64,000 bases of DNA from Methanobrevibacter sp. TLL-48-HuF1 (GCF_023617305.1 NZ_CP081485.1:1292501-1356500); one strand, 5' to 3'; positions 9,124 to 17,760 are shown, counted from the stretch's first letter. Made by a program: numbers and translations. Notes: a model not told the origin generated them from the letters alone.

Positions 9124-9435
9124 TTAATCACCATAATAAATATTATAAATTAATTTCTATTTTTAATAGTATTTAATATTAAGTTAAAATCAGTGTTTTT
9201 AATTTATCAGTTAATTTTGTAATTTATTTTTTCTTTGTTTGTTGCAAATATGGTTTATGTTTTTTAAATCTGATTTATTTTCCATTTTAAAAAATCATTT
9301 TAATTTTTTTAATTAAATAATGTGGGAGGTGTCTTAGTATATTGTTTCATCAATTAAAAAGAATGTTTAAGAAAAGAAAAATTATTTATTATATTAAGTT
9401 AAAATAAATGTAAAAAATATTTGATAAGTGGAAAC
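9124..9435. other. Intergenic region between argG and the DUF4012 pair
   Basis: This is a 312-base AT-rich gap between divergent genes. It holds the argG promoter at its left end. At its right end is a leader (AAAATAAATGTAAAAAATAT) closely matching the one before the second DUF4012 gene at 10262-10281. I see no RNA gene or reading frame worth calling. Confidence 0.5.
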
Positions 9436-10155
9436 ATGACTAGAAGAAAAAAATTGATTATATTCATCCTTATTGTATGTATTATAGGGATATTGGCATT
9501 TGTAGGAAGTTTCTTTTTAGGGGGTTCTAGCTTGGCTTCAGGTGATAAAAACATATTGGTTTTAGCTAGTGACAAAGATGAACAGCCAGGTGGTGGTGTA
9601 GACATGGCATACATGGTTAAACTGAAAAATGGTACTATAGCTAATTATACTCCGGTATATCCCGGTGGAATGACTCATCCTACAAAACAAGCTTTAGGAG
9701 GTCTTGAAGGGCCAATGCGTCTTCATGACTGTCTGTGGGATGGGCCGGAACAGGGTATGGAGTATGCAAAGGAAATTGTGGAATATAATACTGGAATGCA
9801 TGCTGATGCAGTAGTGATTATATATGATGATGGGTTGGATGCAATTATAGATTCGATTAGGCCTCTTAAAGTTGATGGAGTTGTAACTAATCTTAGTTCA
9901 GTAGATATTGTTAGACAAAATGATAATTATGCTGGATATGCTGGCAGAGATAGTGGAATAACTGGAAATATGTCTCGGGGCGATGCTGTATTGGTGTTAG
10001 TTAAAGCACTTTCTGAAGCATCTAAAGATCCAGTTAAGAAAAGTACAATGACCAGAGTGGCTTTGGAAGAGTATTCTAAAGGAAACATTGTAATGTCTCC
10101 AAGCGGTTCTTTTGTAAAATTATTGACTACAAAAGGTTTTGAAGGTCTTTCATAA
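9436..10155 (+). CDS. Membrane-anchored DUF4012-type protein, copy 1
   Basis: The 239-residue product has a basic N-terminus, one membrane helix at about residues 6-27 and an extracellular domain. That domain starts GDKNILVLASDKDEQPGGG and contains GTIANYTPVYPGG and GNMSRGDAVLVLV. The NILVLA-D-GGG-DM arrangement resembles DUF4012 and, more distantly, LytR-CpsA-Psr enzymes that attach polymers to cell walls. A role at the pseudomurein or glycan surface is therefore possible but unproven. The ATG at 9436 is preferred over an upstream TTG. It is a tandem duplicate of the next gene and exactly the same length, with a central tract almost identical at the DNA level. Confidence 0.75.
   Translation: MTRRKKLIIFILIVCIIGILAFVGSFFLGGSSLASGDKNILVLASDKDEQPGGGVDMAYMVKLKNGTIANYTPVYPGGMTHPTKQALGGLEGPMRLHDCLWDGPEQGMEYAKEIVEYNTGMHADAVVIIYDDGLDAIIDSIRPLKVDGVVTNLSSVDIVRQNDNYAGYAGRDSGITGNMSRGDAVLVLVKALSEASKDPVKKSTMTRVALEEYSKGNIVMSPSGSFVKLLTTKGFEGLS
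9724..10032 (+). repeat. Near-identical tract, copy 1 (gene conversion with 10586-10894)
   Basis: Read side by side with the second copy (offset 862), this stretch shows only three differences, at 9838, 9978 and 9981. Sequence before about 9629 and after 10032 is clearly more diverged. High similarity with scattered changes begins at about 9629. Confidence 0.85.
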
Positions 10156-10297
10156 TAATTGAAAAACTCGAATTTCTAATTTTTGTTGAGTTCATTAATA
10201 ATATTTATCAATATATAAACAAGAGGTTAACAAAATAATTATATTATAATAATATGAAAATTAAAATAATGTAAAAATATTTGAAAGTGATATAATC

Positions 10298-11017
10298 ATG
10301 AATAGACGAAATAAAATAATCATAATACTTGTTATTGTAATTATTGTGGGGATTGTGGCAGTTATAGCAAATTCATTTTTAAGCACTCCTACTTTAACAT
10401 TAGGTGATAAAAATATATTGGTTTTAGCTGTTGATAAAAATGAACAATCTGGAGGCGGTTTGGATATGGCATTTATGGTTGAATTAGATAATGGTACTAT
10501 AGCTAATTATACTCCGGTATATCCTGGTGGAATGACTCATCCTACAAAACATGCTCTTGGAGGTCTTTCAGGACCGATGATGCTCCATGACTGTCTGTGG
10601 GATGGGCCGGAACAGGGTATGGAGTATGCAAAGGAAATTGTGGAATATAATACTGGAATGCATGCTGATGCAGTAGTGATTATATATGATGATGGGTTGA
10701 ATGCAATTATAGATTCGATTAGGCCTCTTAAAGTTGATGGAGTTGTAACTAATCTTAGTTCAGTAGATATTGTTAGACAAAATGATAATTATGCTGGATA
10801 TGCTGGCAGAGATAGTGGAATAACTGGAAATATGTCTCGAGGTGATGCTGTATTGGTGTTAGTTAAAGCACTTTCTGAAGCATCTAAAGATCCAATTAAA
10901 AAGGACACAATGACTAAAGTAGCTATAGAAGAGTATTCTAAAGGAAACATTGTAATGTCTCCAAGCGGTTCTTTTATAAAACTGATGGCTACAAAAGGTT
11001 TTGAAAGTCTTTCATAA
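10298..11017 (+). CDS. Membrane-anchored DUF4012-type protein, copy 2
   Basis: This is the tandem paralogue of the gene at 9436, also 239 residues. It has one N-terminal membrane helix (about residues 6-28) and the same extracellular domain (GDKNILVLAVDKNEQSGGG, DGPEQGMEYAKEIVEYN). The N-terminal 60 residues and the last 40 differ at many positions from copy 1, while the centre is nearly identical. The ATG at 10298 follows AAGTGAT, and the leader resembles that of copy 1, so the duplication probably included the promoter. The function is unknown; the LCP-like surface role considered for copy 1 applies equally. Confidence 0.75.
   Translation: MNRRNKIIIILVIVIIVGIVAVIANSFLSTPTLTLGDKNILVLAVDKNEQSGGGLDMAFMVELDNGTIANYTPVYPGGMTHPTKHALGGLSGPMMLHDCLWDGPEQGMEYAKEIVEYNTGMHADAVVIIYDDGLNAIIDSIRPLKVDGVVTNLSSVDIVRQNDNYAGYAGRDSGITGNMSRGDAVLVLVKALSEASKDPIKKDTMTKVAIEEYSKGNIVMSPSGSFIKLMATKGFESLS
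10586..10894 (+). repeat. Near-identical tract, copy 2 (gene conversion with 9724-10032)
   Basis: Partner of the tract in the first DUF4012 gene, with three mismatches in 309 bases. Only one of them (Asp to Asn at 10700) changes the protein; the other two are synonymous. Confidence 0.85.
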
Positions 11018-11075
11018 AAAAGATTTATTTTGAATTTCCTTGTTAAGCTTAATAAAAAATAGTTTGACAGAAGAG

Positions 11076-11156
11076 AACTCTTAATTGGGGACTTATAATT
11101 GAGGTTGAAAAGTTATATGGGTTTATATTTGAGAAAAAATCCCCCAATTAAGAGTT
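11076..11156. repeat. Perfect 15-base inverted repeat with 51-base spacer
   Basis: AACTCTTAATTGGGG at 11076-11090 and its exact reverse complement at 11142-11156 enclose an AT-rich spacer. It lies between two converging genes (DUF4012 copy 2 and the helicase). It is too long-looped for a simple terminator. It could be a stem-loop RNA, a relic of a small transposon or a protein-binding site. No reading frame or target duplication is evident. Confidence 0.7.
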
Positions 11157-11226
11157 AGAGATTCAAAAGTATGTTCAACACTTTTTCTCTCTAATATTTA
11201 CTTGGTATGTTCTGGTATATAAAAGT

Positions 11227-13203
11227 TTAGGTGTACCTAAAATTTATCAACAAATCATTTTTCGCACAAAATTTAATTAATTTTGAGTATGTGGAATTTC
11301 TTTTCAAAGTATTTTTGTTTCCAATTACTATTAATTTTCGTTTAGCTCTAGTGATTGCCACATTAAGCCTTCTTAAATCTTTTAAAAACCCAATATTTCC
11401 ATTTTCATTACTTCTCACAGTTGAAATGATTATAATTTCTTTTTCACGTCCCTGAAAACCGTCTACACTTTTTACTTCAACAGGAATTTTATCTTTAATT
11501 AAATTGACCTGATCAGCATAGGGGCTTATAATTCCAATATCTTTGGGATCTATTCCAGTTTCTAAGTAAAATTTAGCTATTGAAGTAGCAATATCTGCTT
11601 CGCTTTGGTTGATAATTGATTTGGAATCTTTTAAATGTTTTTCTTCATTGTTTTTTAAATTGGAAGTATCAATGAATAATAGAGGTTTTAAATTGTTGTG
11701 TAGTTGTTTTTCAACATCATTTTCTTTTAGATGGGTCAACTCTTTCAAATCAATAATTTCATCAAGATTTATGTCATTGACACTGGAATCGCTTTTCAGA
11801 TTGCCATTATAAAATTCTGAATTTGGAAACTTCATTAAAAAACTATTCATTCTATACTGTACATTCAATAAACTTGCTTTATTGGGATATTTTTTAATCA
11901 GCTCTTCAAATAATGTTTTTTCAAGAAAATGTGCTTTTTTACTAATTATTGTTGGAGGCAGCTGTTTATGGTCACCTGCAAGAATGAACCTTCTGGCTTT
12001 GGATAATGGAATTAAAATACTTGGAATTGTTGCCTGGGAAGCTTCATCTACAATTACTACATCAAAGTTTGTTCTGGCTATTTCTTCAATAGCTGCTGTA
12101 GAATTGGTTGATAAAATAATTTCACTGCTGTTAATAATGTCTTTTACTATTTTATTTTCAAGTTTTTTAATTTTATCATGAATTTCATCAATTTTTTCAT
12201 TTTCTAAAAGCCAATTAGCCATTGATTCCATTTTAGAAGGACTTATTCCACGACCACCTTTACCTTTTGAGGCATTAAACAGTATATCTGAATCACTAAA
12301 ACCTCTGCGATATTGTGGGGTTGGTTTTGTAAATCTGTCTCTTGTTTCACTTATTTGTTCTATCCTTTTGTAATTTTTATTAATTTTACTGGTCAATTGA
12401 TGATTTTCAGCTTTATAAGCTAATGAGTATTGGATGTTTTCTTTTGAAACTCTTTGAGGATGGCCTAACCTTGTAATTTTCAATTTTTTATTTTGTGATA
12501 ATCTGTCTAATATGTTATCAACTGCACTGTTGCTTTCAGCTGTAACCAAAACTTTGTTGTTTTGCCTTACTTCCTGCTGGATTAACTCGACTAAAGTTCT
12601 TGTTTTTCCAGTTCCGAATGGACCATGTATTAAAAAGAAATTTTCAGTGTTTACTGCATTTTTAACAGCGTTTTTTTGAGAAGTATTAAGGGATTTATCT
12701 ATAAACTCAATATATTTTTCCTTTTTATTTTCTTTAGGATCTCTTTTTTTTAAAGTGTATTCAAGAGCATTTTTACCTTTTGTACTTAAATGCAAGAGAT
12801 TATCTTCCATTCGTCTGAAGGTAACATCATTTGCATATAAATCAATTCTTACTTTCTTTTTAAGAGCCCATTTCGGAATTGATTTTTCAAAAGCTACTTT
12901 AATAAATCTCGCACCTTTTTCAACAACGGTTCCGGTTAAATCACTTTTAAGAGGATATCCTGTACTGATTAGAACCATATCTCCAACACTGATTTCAGTT
13001 TCGATTTTTTCAGATCTTCCAAACTGTACGATTTGGGAACCTAACTGTTTTCCCAGATATTTTCCTTTTACTTTGTTGATGGCTCTTCCTAATGATTCCC
13101 TTTTCTTTGGAGACAGATTTTTTATTTCATTAGTCATTAATTCGATTTCAGCGTCTCTCTCATAATTTATAAGCTTGATTAATTGTTTAATATATTTTTT
13201 CAA
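11227..13203 (-). CDS. Superfamily 1 DNA/RNA helicase, Upf1/Dna2/IGHMBP2-like
   Basis: This is a predicted 5'-to-3' helicase acting on DNA or RNA; the cellular role in archaea is not settled. The 658-residue product has an N-terminal beta-barrel-like part containing GDMVLISTG, then Walker A GPFGTGKT near residue 195 and motif Ia AESNSAVDNILDRL. The Walker B-type VIVDEASQATIPS is followed by LAGDHKQLPPT, LNVQYRMNS, SVDGFQGREKEIIIISTV and LNVAITRAKRKLIVIGN. All helicase motifs are intact. The length fits the IGHMBP2-like archaeal family. It is transcribed towards the DUF4012 genes and appears to be monocistronic. Confidence 0.92.
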   Translation of the reverse strand: MKKYIKQLIKLINYERDAEIELMTNEIKNLSPKKRESLGRAINKVKGKYLGKQLGSQIVQFGRSEKIETEISVGDMVLISTGYPLKSDLTGTVVEKGARFIKVAFEKSIPKWALKKKVRIDLYANDVTFRRMEDNLLHLSTKGKNALEYTLKKRDPKENKKEKYIEFIDKSLNTSQKNAVKNAVNTENFFLIHGPFGTGKTRTLVELIQQEVRQNNKVLVTAESNSAVDNILDRLSQNKKLKITRLGHPQRVSKENIQYSLAYKAENHQLTSKINKNYKRIEQISETRDRFTKPTPQYRRGFSDSDILFNASKGKGGRGISPSKMESMANWLLENEKIDEIHDKIKKLENKIVKDIINSSEIILSTNSTAAIEEIARTNFDVVIVDEASQATIPSILIPLSKARRFILAGDHKQLPPTIISKKAHFLEKTLFEELIKKYPNKASLLNVQYRMNSFLMKFPNSEFYNGNLKSDSSVNDINLDEIIDLKELTHLKENDVEKQLHNNLKPLLFIDTSNLKNNEEKHLKDSKSIINQSEADIATSIAKFYLETGIDPKDIGIISPYADQVNLIKDKIPVEVKSVDGFQGREKEIIIISTVRSNENGNIGFLKDLRRLNVAITRAKRKLIVIGNKNTLKRNSTYSKLIKFCAKNDLLINFRYT

Positions 13204-13269
13204 TTTTATCCCTTAAATTATACTTTGTGTTATAATATAAATAAAAGTTTTAAAGTAATATATTAAGTA

Positions 13270-14013
13270 ATGAATTTTGAAGTACTTGATGATTTTAATG
13301 GTTTGGAAATGGCTTTCATTTCAAAAAATTCTGGAGGTTATATCTCTAAAAATAAATATATTTTTGAAGAAATAGAATTAACTCCTTTAAATCAATTTAT
13401 TTTAGAACAATCTGTTTTTGGAACACCTATATTTAAATTAGGCAGTGGTGGGGCAAATATTTTATTGATGTCTGGAATTCACGGCAATGAATTGCCTTCA
13501 CAGGCGGCCAGTTTAAAATTATTGGAGGAATTAATTAATATTGACTTGGATAATACGGTTTATATGATTCCATTTGCAGCTCCAAAAGCTACTATGAATA
13601 ATGAAAGAACTTTCAATTCAAGAGATTTAAACAGATCTGCACATATTAAAAATTCATTAAGTAATTTAATTATGCAGGCTATTGAGGAACTTAAAATTAA
13701 TTTTGTTGGTGATTTTCATTCAACAGCTAAAAACAGCAATCCCGGTTTTGAATCAATATTTTCAAGTAGAAATCCTTCTCCTGAAAGCTGTTTAATAGCC
13801 AATTATATTTCAGCACAAATAGGAAGTAAAGTAATCAGCTTTGAATTTGCAGGAAAAATTTACAAAGGGGCAGTTGAAGATGTTTGTAATTTAAATGGAG
13901 TTCCTGCAATTACCTGTGAGGTTTTATCTCCATTTGCTTTAGTTGGAAAAGGCAGTGTTGAAAAATCTTTAATGCAGATGAAAAGTTTTTTATCTTATTT
14001 TGGAATTTTTTAA
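13270..14013 (+). CDS. Succinylglutamate desuccinylase/aspartoacylase-family zinc hydrolase
   Basis: Members of this M14-like family cleave N-acyl amino acids or related amides with one zinc ion. The 247-residue product shows the metal-binding MSGIHGNELPSQA (His and Glu), the arginine-bearing FNSRDLNRS and the third zinc ligand in VGDFHSTAK. A C-terminal Glu is found in AITCEV. The length fits the shorter archaeal members. The substrate cannot be told. The start ATG has no Shine-Dalgarno sequence; a TATA-like TTATAATATAAAT at 13230-13242 suggests a very short leader. It is divergent from the helicase. Confidence 0.85.
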   Translation: MNFEVLDDFNGLEMAFISKNSGGYISKNKYIFEEIELTPLNQFILEQSVFGTPIFKLGSGGANILLMSGIHGNELPSQAASLKLLEELINIDLDNTVYMIPFAAPKATMNNERTFNSRDLNRSAHIKNSLSNLIMQAIEELKINFVGDFHSTAKNSNPGFESIFSSRNPSPESCLIANYISAQIGSKVISFEFAGKIYKGAVEDVCNLNGVPAITCEVLSPFALVGKGSVEKSLMQMKSFLSYFGIF

Positions 14014-14019
14014 AAAAAT

Positions 14020-14046
14020 AAGGAAAAAATTAATTATTTTTTCCTT
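14020..14046. terminator. Bidirectional terminator between converging genes
   Basis: AAGGAAAAAAT at 14020-14030 and ATTTTTTCCTT at 14036-14046 form eleven perfect pairs with a five-base loop. T runs occur on both strands. It overlaps the 3' end of the next, oppositely oriented gene. Confidence 0.75.
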
Positions 14047-14627
14047 TTAAGTCCTATAATTGATCCAACAATGGCGATTAATAAAATAGCTATTGGAATT
14101 CCTGTTGATTCCAGAGGGATGCTGTTGTTGGTATATGTTGTTTTATTGATATTTTGTTGTGATGCGCTATTATTGTCTTCAGTATTTGAAGTGAAGTTAC
14201 TGGTGGAGTATCCATTAGTTGAGGTTGTGTTGTCAGCGACATATAACTGTCCAGTTTCAAGTTCAACTATATAATAAGTTTTACCCTCTTTAGTAGTAAA
14301 ATATTCTGTTCCATTGTGGGTTTTTTTAATCGGACATAATCCTTCAGGAGTGCTTATATATTTTGACCCATTTATAGTCACTTCTTTATATGTGTTGTTG
14401 TTAGTTTTGGTTAAGTCTTTATAATGTTGCATTTTATTTTCTGTGTAATTTGAAGAATTTGTCATTGAATTTGCTTGCATATTTTGTGGATTATGTTGTA
14501 TTGTATGTGATTCACTTTGAGGTAATGTGCTCCCAATTGTATTATTTTCTTGTGAAATTGCATAGCTTGCAGAAATCAAACATATTCCAATTATTAAAAT
14601 CATCAAACAGAATAATATTTTTTTCAT
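14034..14627 (-). CDS. Secreted, wall- or membrane-anchored surface protein with LESTG-type tail
   Basis: The 197-residue product starts with a signal peptide (basic MKK, hydrophobic core to about residue 21, cleavage plausible near ASYA). The mature part is rich in Asn, Thr and Ser and includes two similar units, NGSKYISTPEG and NGTEYFTTKEGKTYYIV. It ends with PLESTG, a hydrophobic helix and KRKK. That motif-helix-basic tail order is the layout of sortase sorting signals, with LESTG in place of LPXTG. The function is unknown. AGGTGTGAAAA on the minus strand is its ribosome-binding site. Confidence 0.7.
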   Translation of the reverse strand: MKKILFCLMILIIGICLISASYAISQENNTIGSTLPQSESHTIQHNPQNMQANSMTNSSNYTENKMQHYKDLTKTNNNTYKEVTINGSKYISTPEGLCPIKKTHNGTEYFTTKEGKTYYIVELETGQLYVADNTTSTNGYSTSNFTSNTEDNNSASQQNINKTTYTNNSIPLESTGIPIAILLIAIVGSIIGLKRKK

Positions 14628-15065
14628 TTTTCACACCTCTGATGTATATTAATATTTATTAATAATGACATATATATGTTACATTTTGATTTTTTGAATA
14701 ATCAATATTTTTTGATATTTAATCAATTTATTTAATCAACACAGTTTCCACTAAATGATGTAAATACATTTAATGCACTTTTGCCATGATTAATAAAATA
14801 AATATAATTCATTTTCTAAGTATTGCACAACCTTTAGAAGTAGTAATATCGTGTATAATAATTAACATTAACATTAGCTATAGGATTTTTCATGAGTATT
14901 TAAGATATATTTCTTCTTTTTTAAGTATCTATAATAATATTAATCAATTGTTCATTTTTAAGAATTATTAATTTGTAGAATATTGGCTATTTTTTTTAAA
15001 TACTTTTCAAATGCTATCACTATTAATTTGTAATATAATTTATAATCTAAAGTTAAGGTGATTTT
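14628..15065. other. AT-rich intergenic region without recognisable gene
   Basis: This 438-base gap separates the divergent surface protein and DUF457-like genes. It is extremely AT-rich, with short repeats such as ATTAATTTGTA occurring twice near its right end. A possible 61-codon frame (14786-14971) has a composition expected from AT-rich noncoding DNA and no ribosome-binding site. Promoters for both flanking genes should lie here, but I cannot place them reliably. Confidence 0.4.
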
Positions 15066-15776
15066 TTGTCTTCATATAAAGGACACACAATATTTGCATT
15101 GATTCTGGCTTTAATGTTTTTTCATAATCCTCTGATTATTGCCTTAAGTGTAATTGGTGCTAATATTCCTGATTTTGATCATAAACTTAAAAAAGACAAT
15201 GTCTATAAAATGATTATTTTGGGATTAATCGTGTTTATATCTCTTTATATCTTAAAATTACCTTATTATTTAGGTTTAATAATAGTATTTTTAGGAACTG
15301 TCTTTTATTTTTCCCAGCACAGGAGTTTTACTCACTCTATTTTTGGTGTACTCACATTAACTGCGACAGTTTCTTTAATACTTATTTGGGCTTATGAGCT
15401 TCTTATGAATATAACAATAATTCCTACATCTTACTTATTCATGGCTATTTTAATAGCTCTTTTAAGCTTTTTATTCCTAAATAAGAAATTGCTTTTAATA
15501 TTCCTGCCATTATTCTTTATTAGCTTATTTTTATTTGGAACACTAACTGTAAACAATATTGAAATAGCTATTGGGTTGTTTTTAGGATTATTAAGTCATA
15601 TTATACTGGATGCTTTTTCTCCATCTGGAATAAAGTTATTTGCTCCAATATCTTCTAAAAAGTCACATAAGCAATTTGGGATGTTATCTATAATAATTTT
15701 AGGAATATTGGCCATTTATTTAAGGAGATTTGAAATACTTTCTTTAATGGCATATTTTTTTCCAAACATTTATTAA
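15066..15776 (+). CDS. DUF457/YdjM-type membrane protein (metal-dependent hydrolase-like)
   Basis: The 236-residue product has about six membrane helices and His/Asp-rich motifs on their ends: GHTIFA, ANIPDFDHK, SQHRSFTHSIFG and LSHIILDAFSP. This is the pattern of the DUF457/YdjM family, annotated as membrane-bound metal-dependent hydrolases. The true substrate is unknown. The start appears to be TTG at 15066, because GGTGA at 15057-15061 is correctly placed and no ATG lies near. The small exporter gene follows 24 bases downstream and is probably in the same transcript. Confidence 0.8.
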   Translation: MSSYKGHTIFALILALMFFHNPLIIALSVIGANIPDFDHKLKKDNVYKMIILGLIVFISLYILKLPYYLGLIIVFLGTVFYFSQHRSFTHSIFGVLTLTATVSLILIWAYELLMNITIIPTSYLFMAILIALLSFLFLNKKLLLIFLPLFFISLFLFGTLTVNNIEIAIGLFLGLLSHIILDAFSPSGIKLFAPISSKKSHKQFGMLSIIILGILAIYLRRFEILSLMAYFFPNIY

Positions 15777-15800
15777 TTATTTTTTTAAAACAGTTGTTGT

Positions 15801-16121
15801 ATGAATTCATGGATTTATTTATTTGTTGCAGGTATTTTTGAAATGGGCTGGGTTTTAGCTCTAAAATTTTCTGAAAATTTCACAAAATTATTATTTGCAG
15901 TTTTAACTGTTGTATTCATGATTTTAAGTTTGATTTTCTTATCATTTTCATTTAAATCAATCCCTATGGGTACTGCTTATGCTTGTTGGACAGCTATTGG
16001 AGCAGTTGGTGTTATAATCTTTGGCATTTTCTTTTTGGGAGAATCTGCAAATCTTTTAAGATTATTTTTTATAGGGCTGGTTATAACAGGAATTATTGGA
16101 CTTAAATTAACTGCTTCCTAA
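15801..16121 (+). CDS. sugE: SMR-family exporter, SugE/Gdx-like
   Basis: The 106-residue product has four membrane helices. It carries the essential Glu in GIFEMGWVLALKFSE, the Gdx/SugE signature GTAYACWTAIGAVG and FLGESANLLRL. These match the SugE/Gdx branch, whose characterised bacterial members export guanidinium, rather than the EmrE multidrug branch. Guanidinium as substrate here is inference. The gene overlaps the next, oppositely oriented gene by four bases at the 3' end. I see no guanidine riboswitch-like element in the short gap upstream. Confidence 0.88.
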   Translation: MNSWIYLFVAGIFEMGWVLALKFSENFTKLLFAVLTVVFMILSLIFLSFSFKSIPMGTAYACWTAIGAVGVIIFGIFFLGESANLLRLFFIGLVITGIIGLKLTAS

Positions 16122-17053
16122 TATCTTTTTTTAATAGCAAGTAATAGCTTTGATACTCCATATAAAACAGGTAATTCTATTAATGGTCCAATTACCAGTC
16201 CGATTAATATCAATTCTCTTCCGGGGAATGAATTTACAGCAATAGCTAGTGCCAATGGTGAATTTCGAGCTAAAGTAGTCATTGTTAGGCTTGCATAGTT
16301 TTCATAATTAAATTTCATGTTTTTAGCTACTATGAAATCTAAAACGAGATTTATAATAAAAAACAGGATTAATGGGATAAATATTGATAAAATTGAGTTT
16401 AAATTACTGAATACTATATCTCCGTTGCTGTTAAATATCCCAAATACTGCAGCAGCTAAAAAGATTATCTGACAGCTTGAAAAGAAATTGGTTATTTTTT
16501 CATTATTTTTCAATAGGAATTTAGTTAGCTGAGCTAAAAGAAATGGGATTATCACAACAATTAATATGGAATATCCGATTTCATAATAATCTATGGAGTT
16601 GTGACTTGAAAAGAATAGAATTAAATAAACCGGCAACAACACGATTTGAAGTATCAGATTTATTGGAAGGATTGAAAGACTTAAATTTATATTTCCTCTT
16701 GCCATTTTCGTAAATACTAAATACCAGTCAGTACATGGAGTTAAGATAAGCATGATAAATCCAATTAGAATATCTGTATTTCCTTTTAAAAATAGTGACC
16801 CGAGGAAGTATCCAAGTAACGGTGTCCAGATAAAGTTAATTATTAAGCTGGTTTTTGTAAATTTAAAATCTTTAAAACTCTTTTTTAAATCTTTAAGGGG
16901 AACTTCTAGAAACAGTCCATATAACATAAGACAGAGGAATAATGTTATTAATGATTCACTATTGTTTCTTAAAATGGATATGTCACTTAATCCAAGTCCT
17001 AATATGATGGCTAGGAAGATTATTGCTGGTTCTGCTTTTTCTAGAATTTCCAT
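16118..17053 (-). CDS. ACR3/bile-acid:sodium-symporter-superfamily transporter
   Basis: The 311-residue product has about ten membrane helices. TPCTDWYLVF in the middle and LARNSPLALAIAVNSFPGR near the C-terminus correspond to the two conserved discontinuous-helix segments of the BASS superfamily. The conserved Cys in the first motif points to the ACR3 arsenite-exporter branch. No arsenic-resistance regulator or arsenate reductase lies nearby, so the substrate is open: arsenite, a bile acid or another organic anion. It converges on the SMR gene. Confidence 0.72.
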   Translation of the reverse strand: MEILEKAEPAIIFLAIILGLGLSDISILRNNSESLITLFLCLMLYGLFLEVPLKDLKKSFKDFKFTKTSLIINFIWTPLLGYFLGSLFLKGNTDILIGFIMLILTPCTDWYLVFTKMARGNINLSLSILPINLILQIVLLPVYLILFFSSHNSIDYYEIGYSILIVVIIPFLLAQLTKFLLKNNEKITNFFSSCQIIFLAAAVFGIFNSNGDIVFSNLNSILSIFIPLILFFIINLVLDFIVAKNMKFNYENYASLTMTTLARNSPLALAIAVNSFPGRELILIGLVIGPLIELPVLYGVSKLLLAIKKRY

Positions 17054-17405
17054 TTAAATCACTTTTTTAGGTATGTCTAAATTTTGTCAGTTCGTATTAT
17101 TAATTTTTTTTATTTGTGCTTTTGCCTTAAAATTAAATAGTTAATTCTTTTAAGTTTTTTTTAAACAGTCTGATATTTGATTTAAATTTTTTAAATCAGT
17201 TATATTTATTTTTAAATAATTTATAGTTGTATTTTTAATTTTTATAAATTTTCAACACCTTTTTTAAATTTTGATAATTTTTTATTGCTCCAAATTCAAA
17301 TGCATACATTTATAATAAATAATCATGATAATTAATAATTGTTTATGTAGTCAATTTTTTATTTTATTATGTTGACTTTTTAATCTACGAAATGGAGCTT
17401 ATTTA
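17054..17405. other. Intergenic region upstream of the ehb operon
   Basis: This is a 352-base AT-rich gap between the divergent transporter gene and ehbA. It holds the presumed ehb promoter, plus AGTCAA and TTGACT half-sites in the predicted leader (about 17350-17373) that could form a weak hairpin. I see no RNA gene and no reading frame. Confidence 0.45.
17309..17320 (+). promoter_or_regulatory. ehb: Putative TATA box of the ehb operon
   Basis: TTTATAATAAAT is the best TATA-like element upstream of ehbA and predicts a leader of roughly 65 bases. Other AT-rich stretches nearby cannot be excluded. Confidence 0.35.
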
Positions 17406-17720
17406 ATGTTTTTAACTAGACTAGGTTATGGAATTGTTTATTTCTTGGATCTTATTTATGAAATACTTAAAGCAACTTTTGATGTTGCTGTTAATGGAAT
17501 TATGAGACAAAATATTGATCCGGTAGTTGTAGAAATTGAAACAGTTTTAGAGAGACCTGTTTCTCAAACAATTTTGGCTAACAGTATTTCTTTAACTCCG
17601 GGAACTTTGTCAGTTGATTTGGATTCTGAAAATAACATTATTAAAGTAGCTGCTATTTCTCCAAGAAGTAAGGAAGATATTATTCCTTTTGAACCATATA
17701 TAAAGAAGATGTTAGAGTAG
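17406..17720 (+). CDS. ehbA: Energy-converting hydrogenase B subunit A (MrpE-like)
   Basis: This is the first gene of the 17-gene ehb operon for a membrane-bound [NiFe] hydrogenase that couples ion flow to ferredoxin reduction by H2. The 104-residue product resembles MrpE/MnhE antiporter subunits: a membrane-associated N-terminus followed by SISLTPGTLSVDLDSE and a hydrophilic C-terminus. GGAG about ten bases upstream supports the ATG at 17406. Position at the head of the operon and the MrpE-like motif identify it as EhbA. Confidence 0.9.
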   Translation: MFLTRLGYGIVYFLDLIYEILKATFDVAVNGIMRQNIDPVVVEIETVLERPVSQTILANSISLTPGTLSVDLDSENNIIKVAAISPRSKEDIIPFEPYIKKMLE

Positions 17721-17760
17721 TTTTCTTTATATGTTTAAATAATTGTTGAGTGGGATAGTA

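Noticed and set aside
14786-14971. 61-codon frame in the gap before the DUF457-like gene
   Set aside because: Composition (Ile, Asn, Ser, Tyr-rich) is what AT-rich noncoding DNA gives by chance; there is no ribosome-binding site and no recognisable fold.
15776-15801. Guanidine riboswitch before the Gdx-like gene
   Set aside because: Only 24 bases separate the genes; there is no room for a riboswitch fold.
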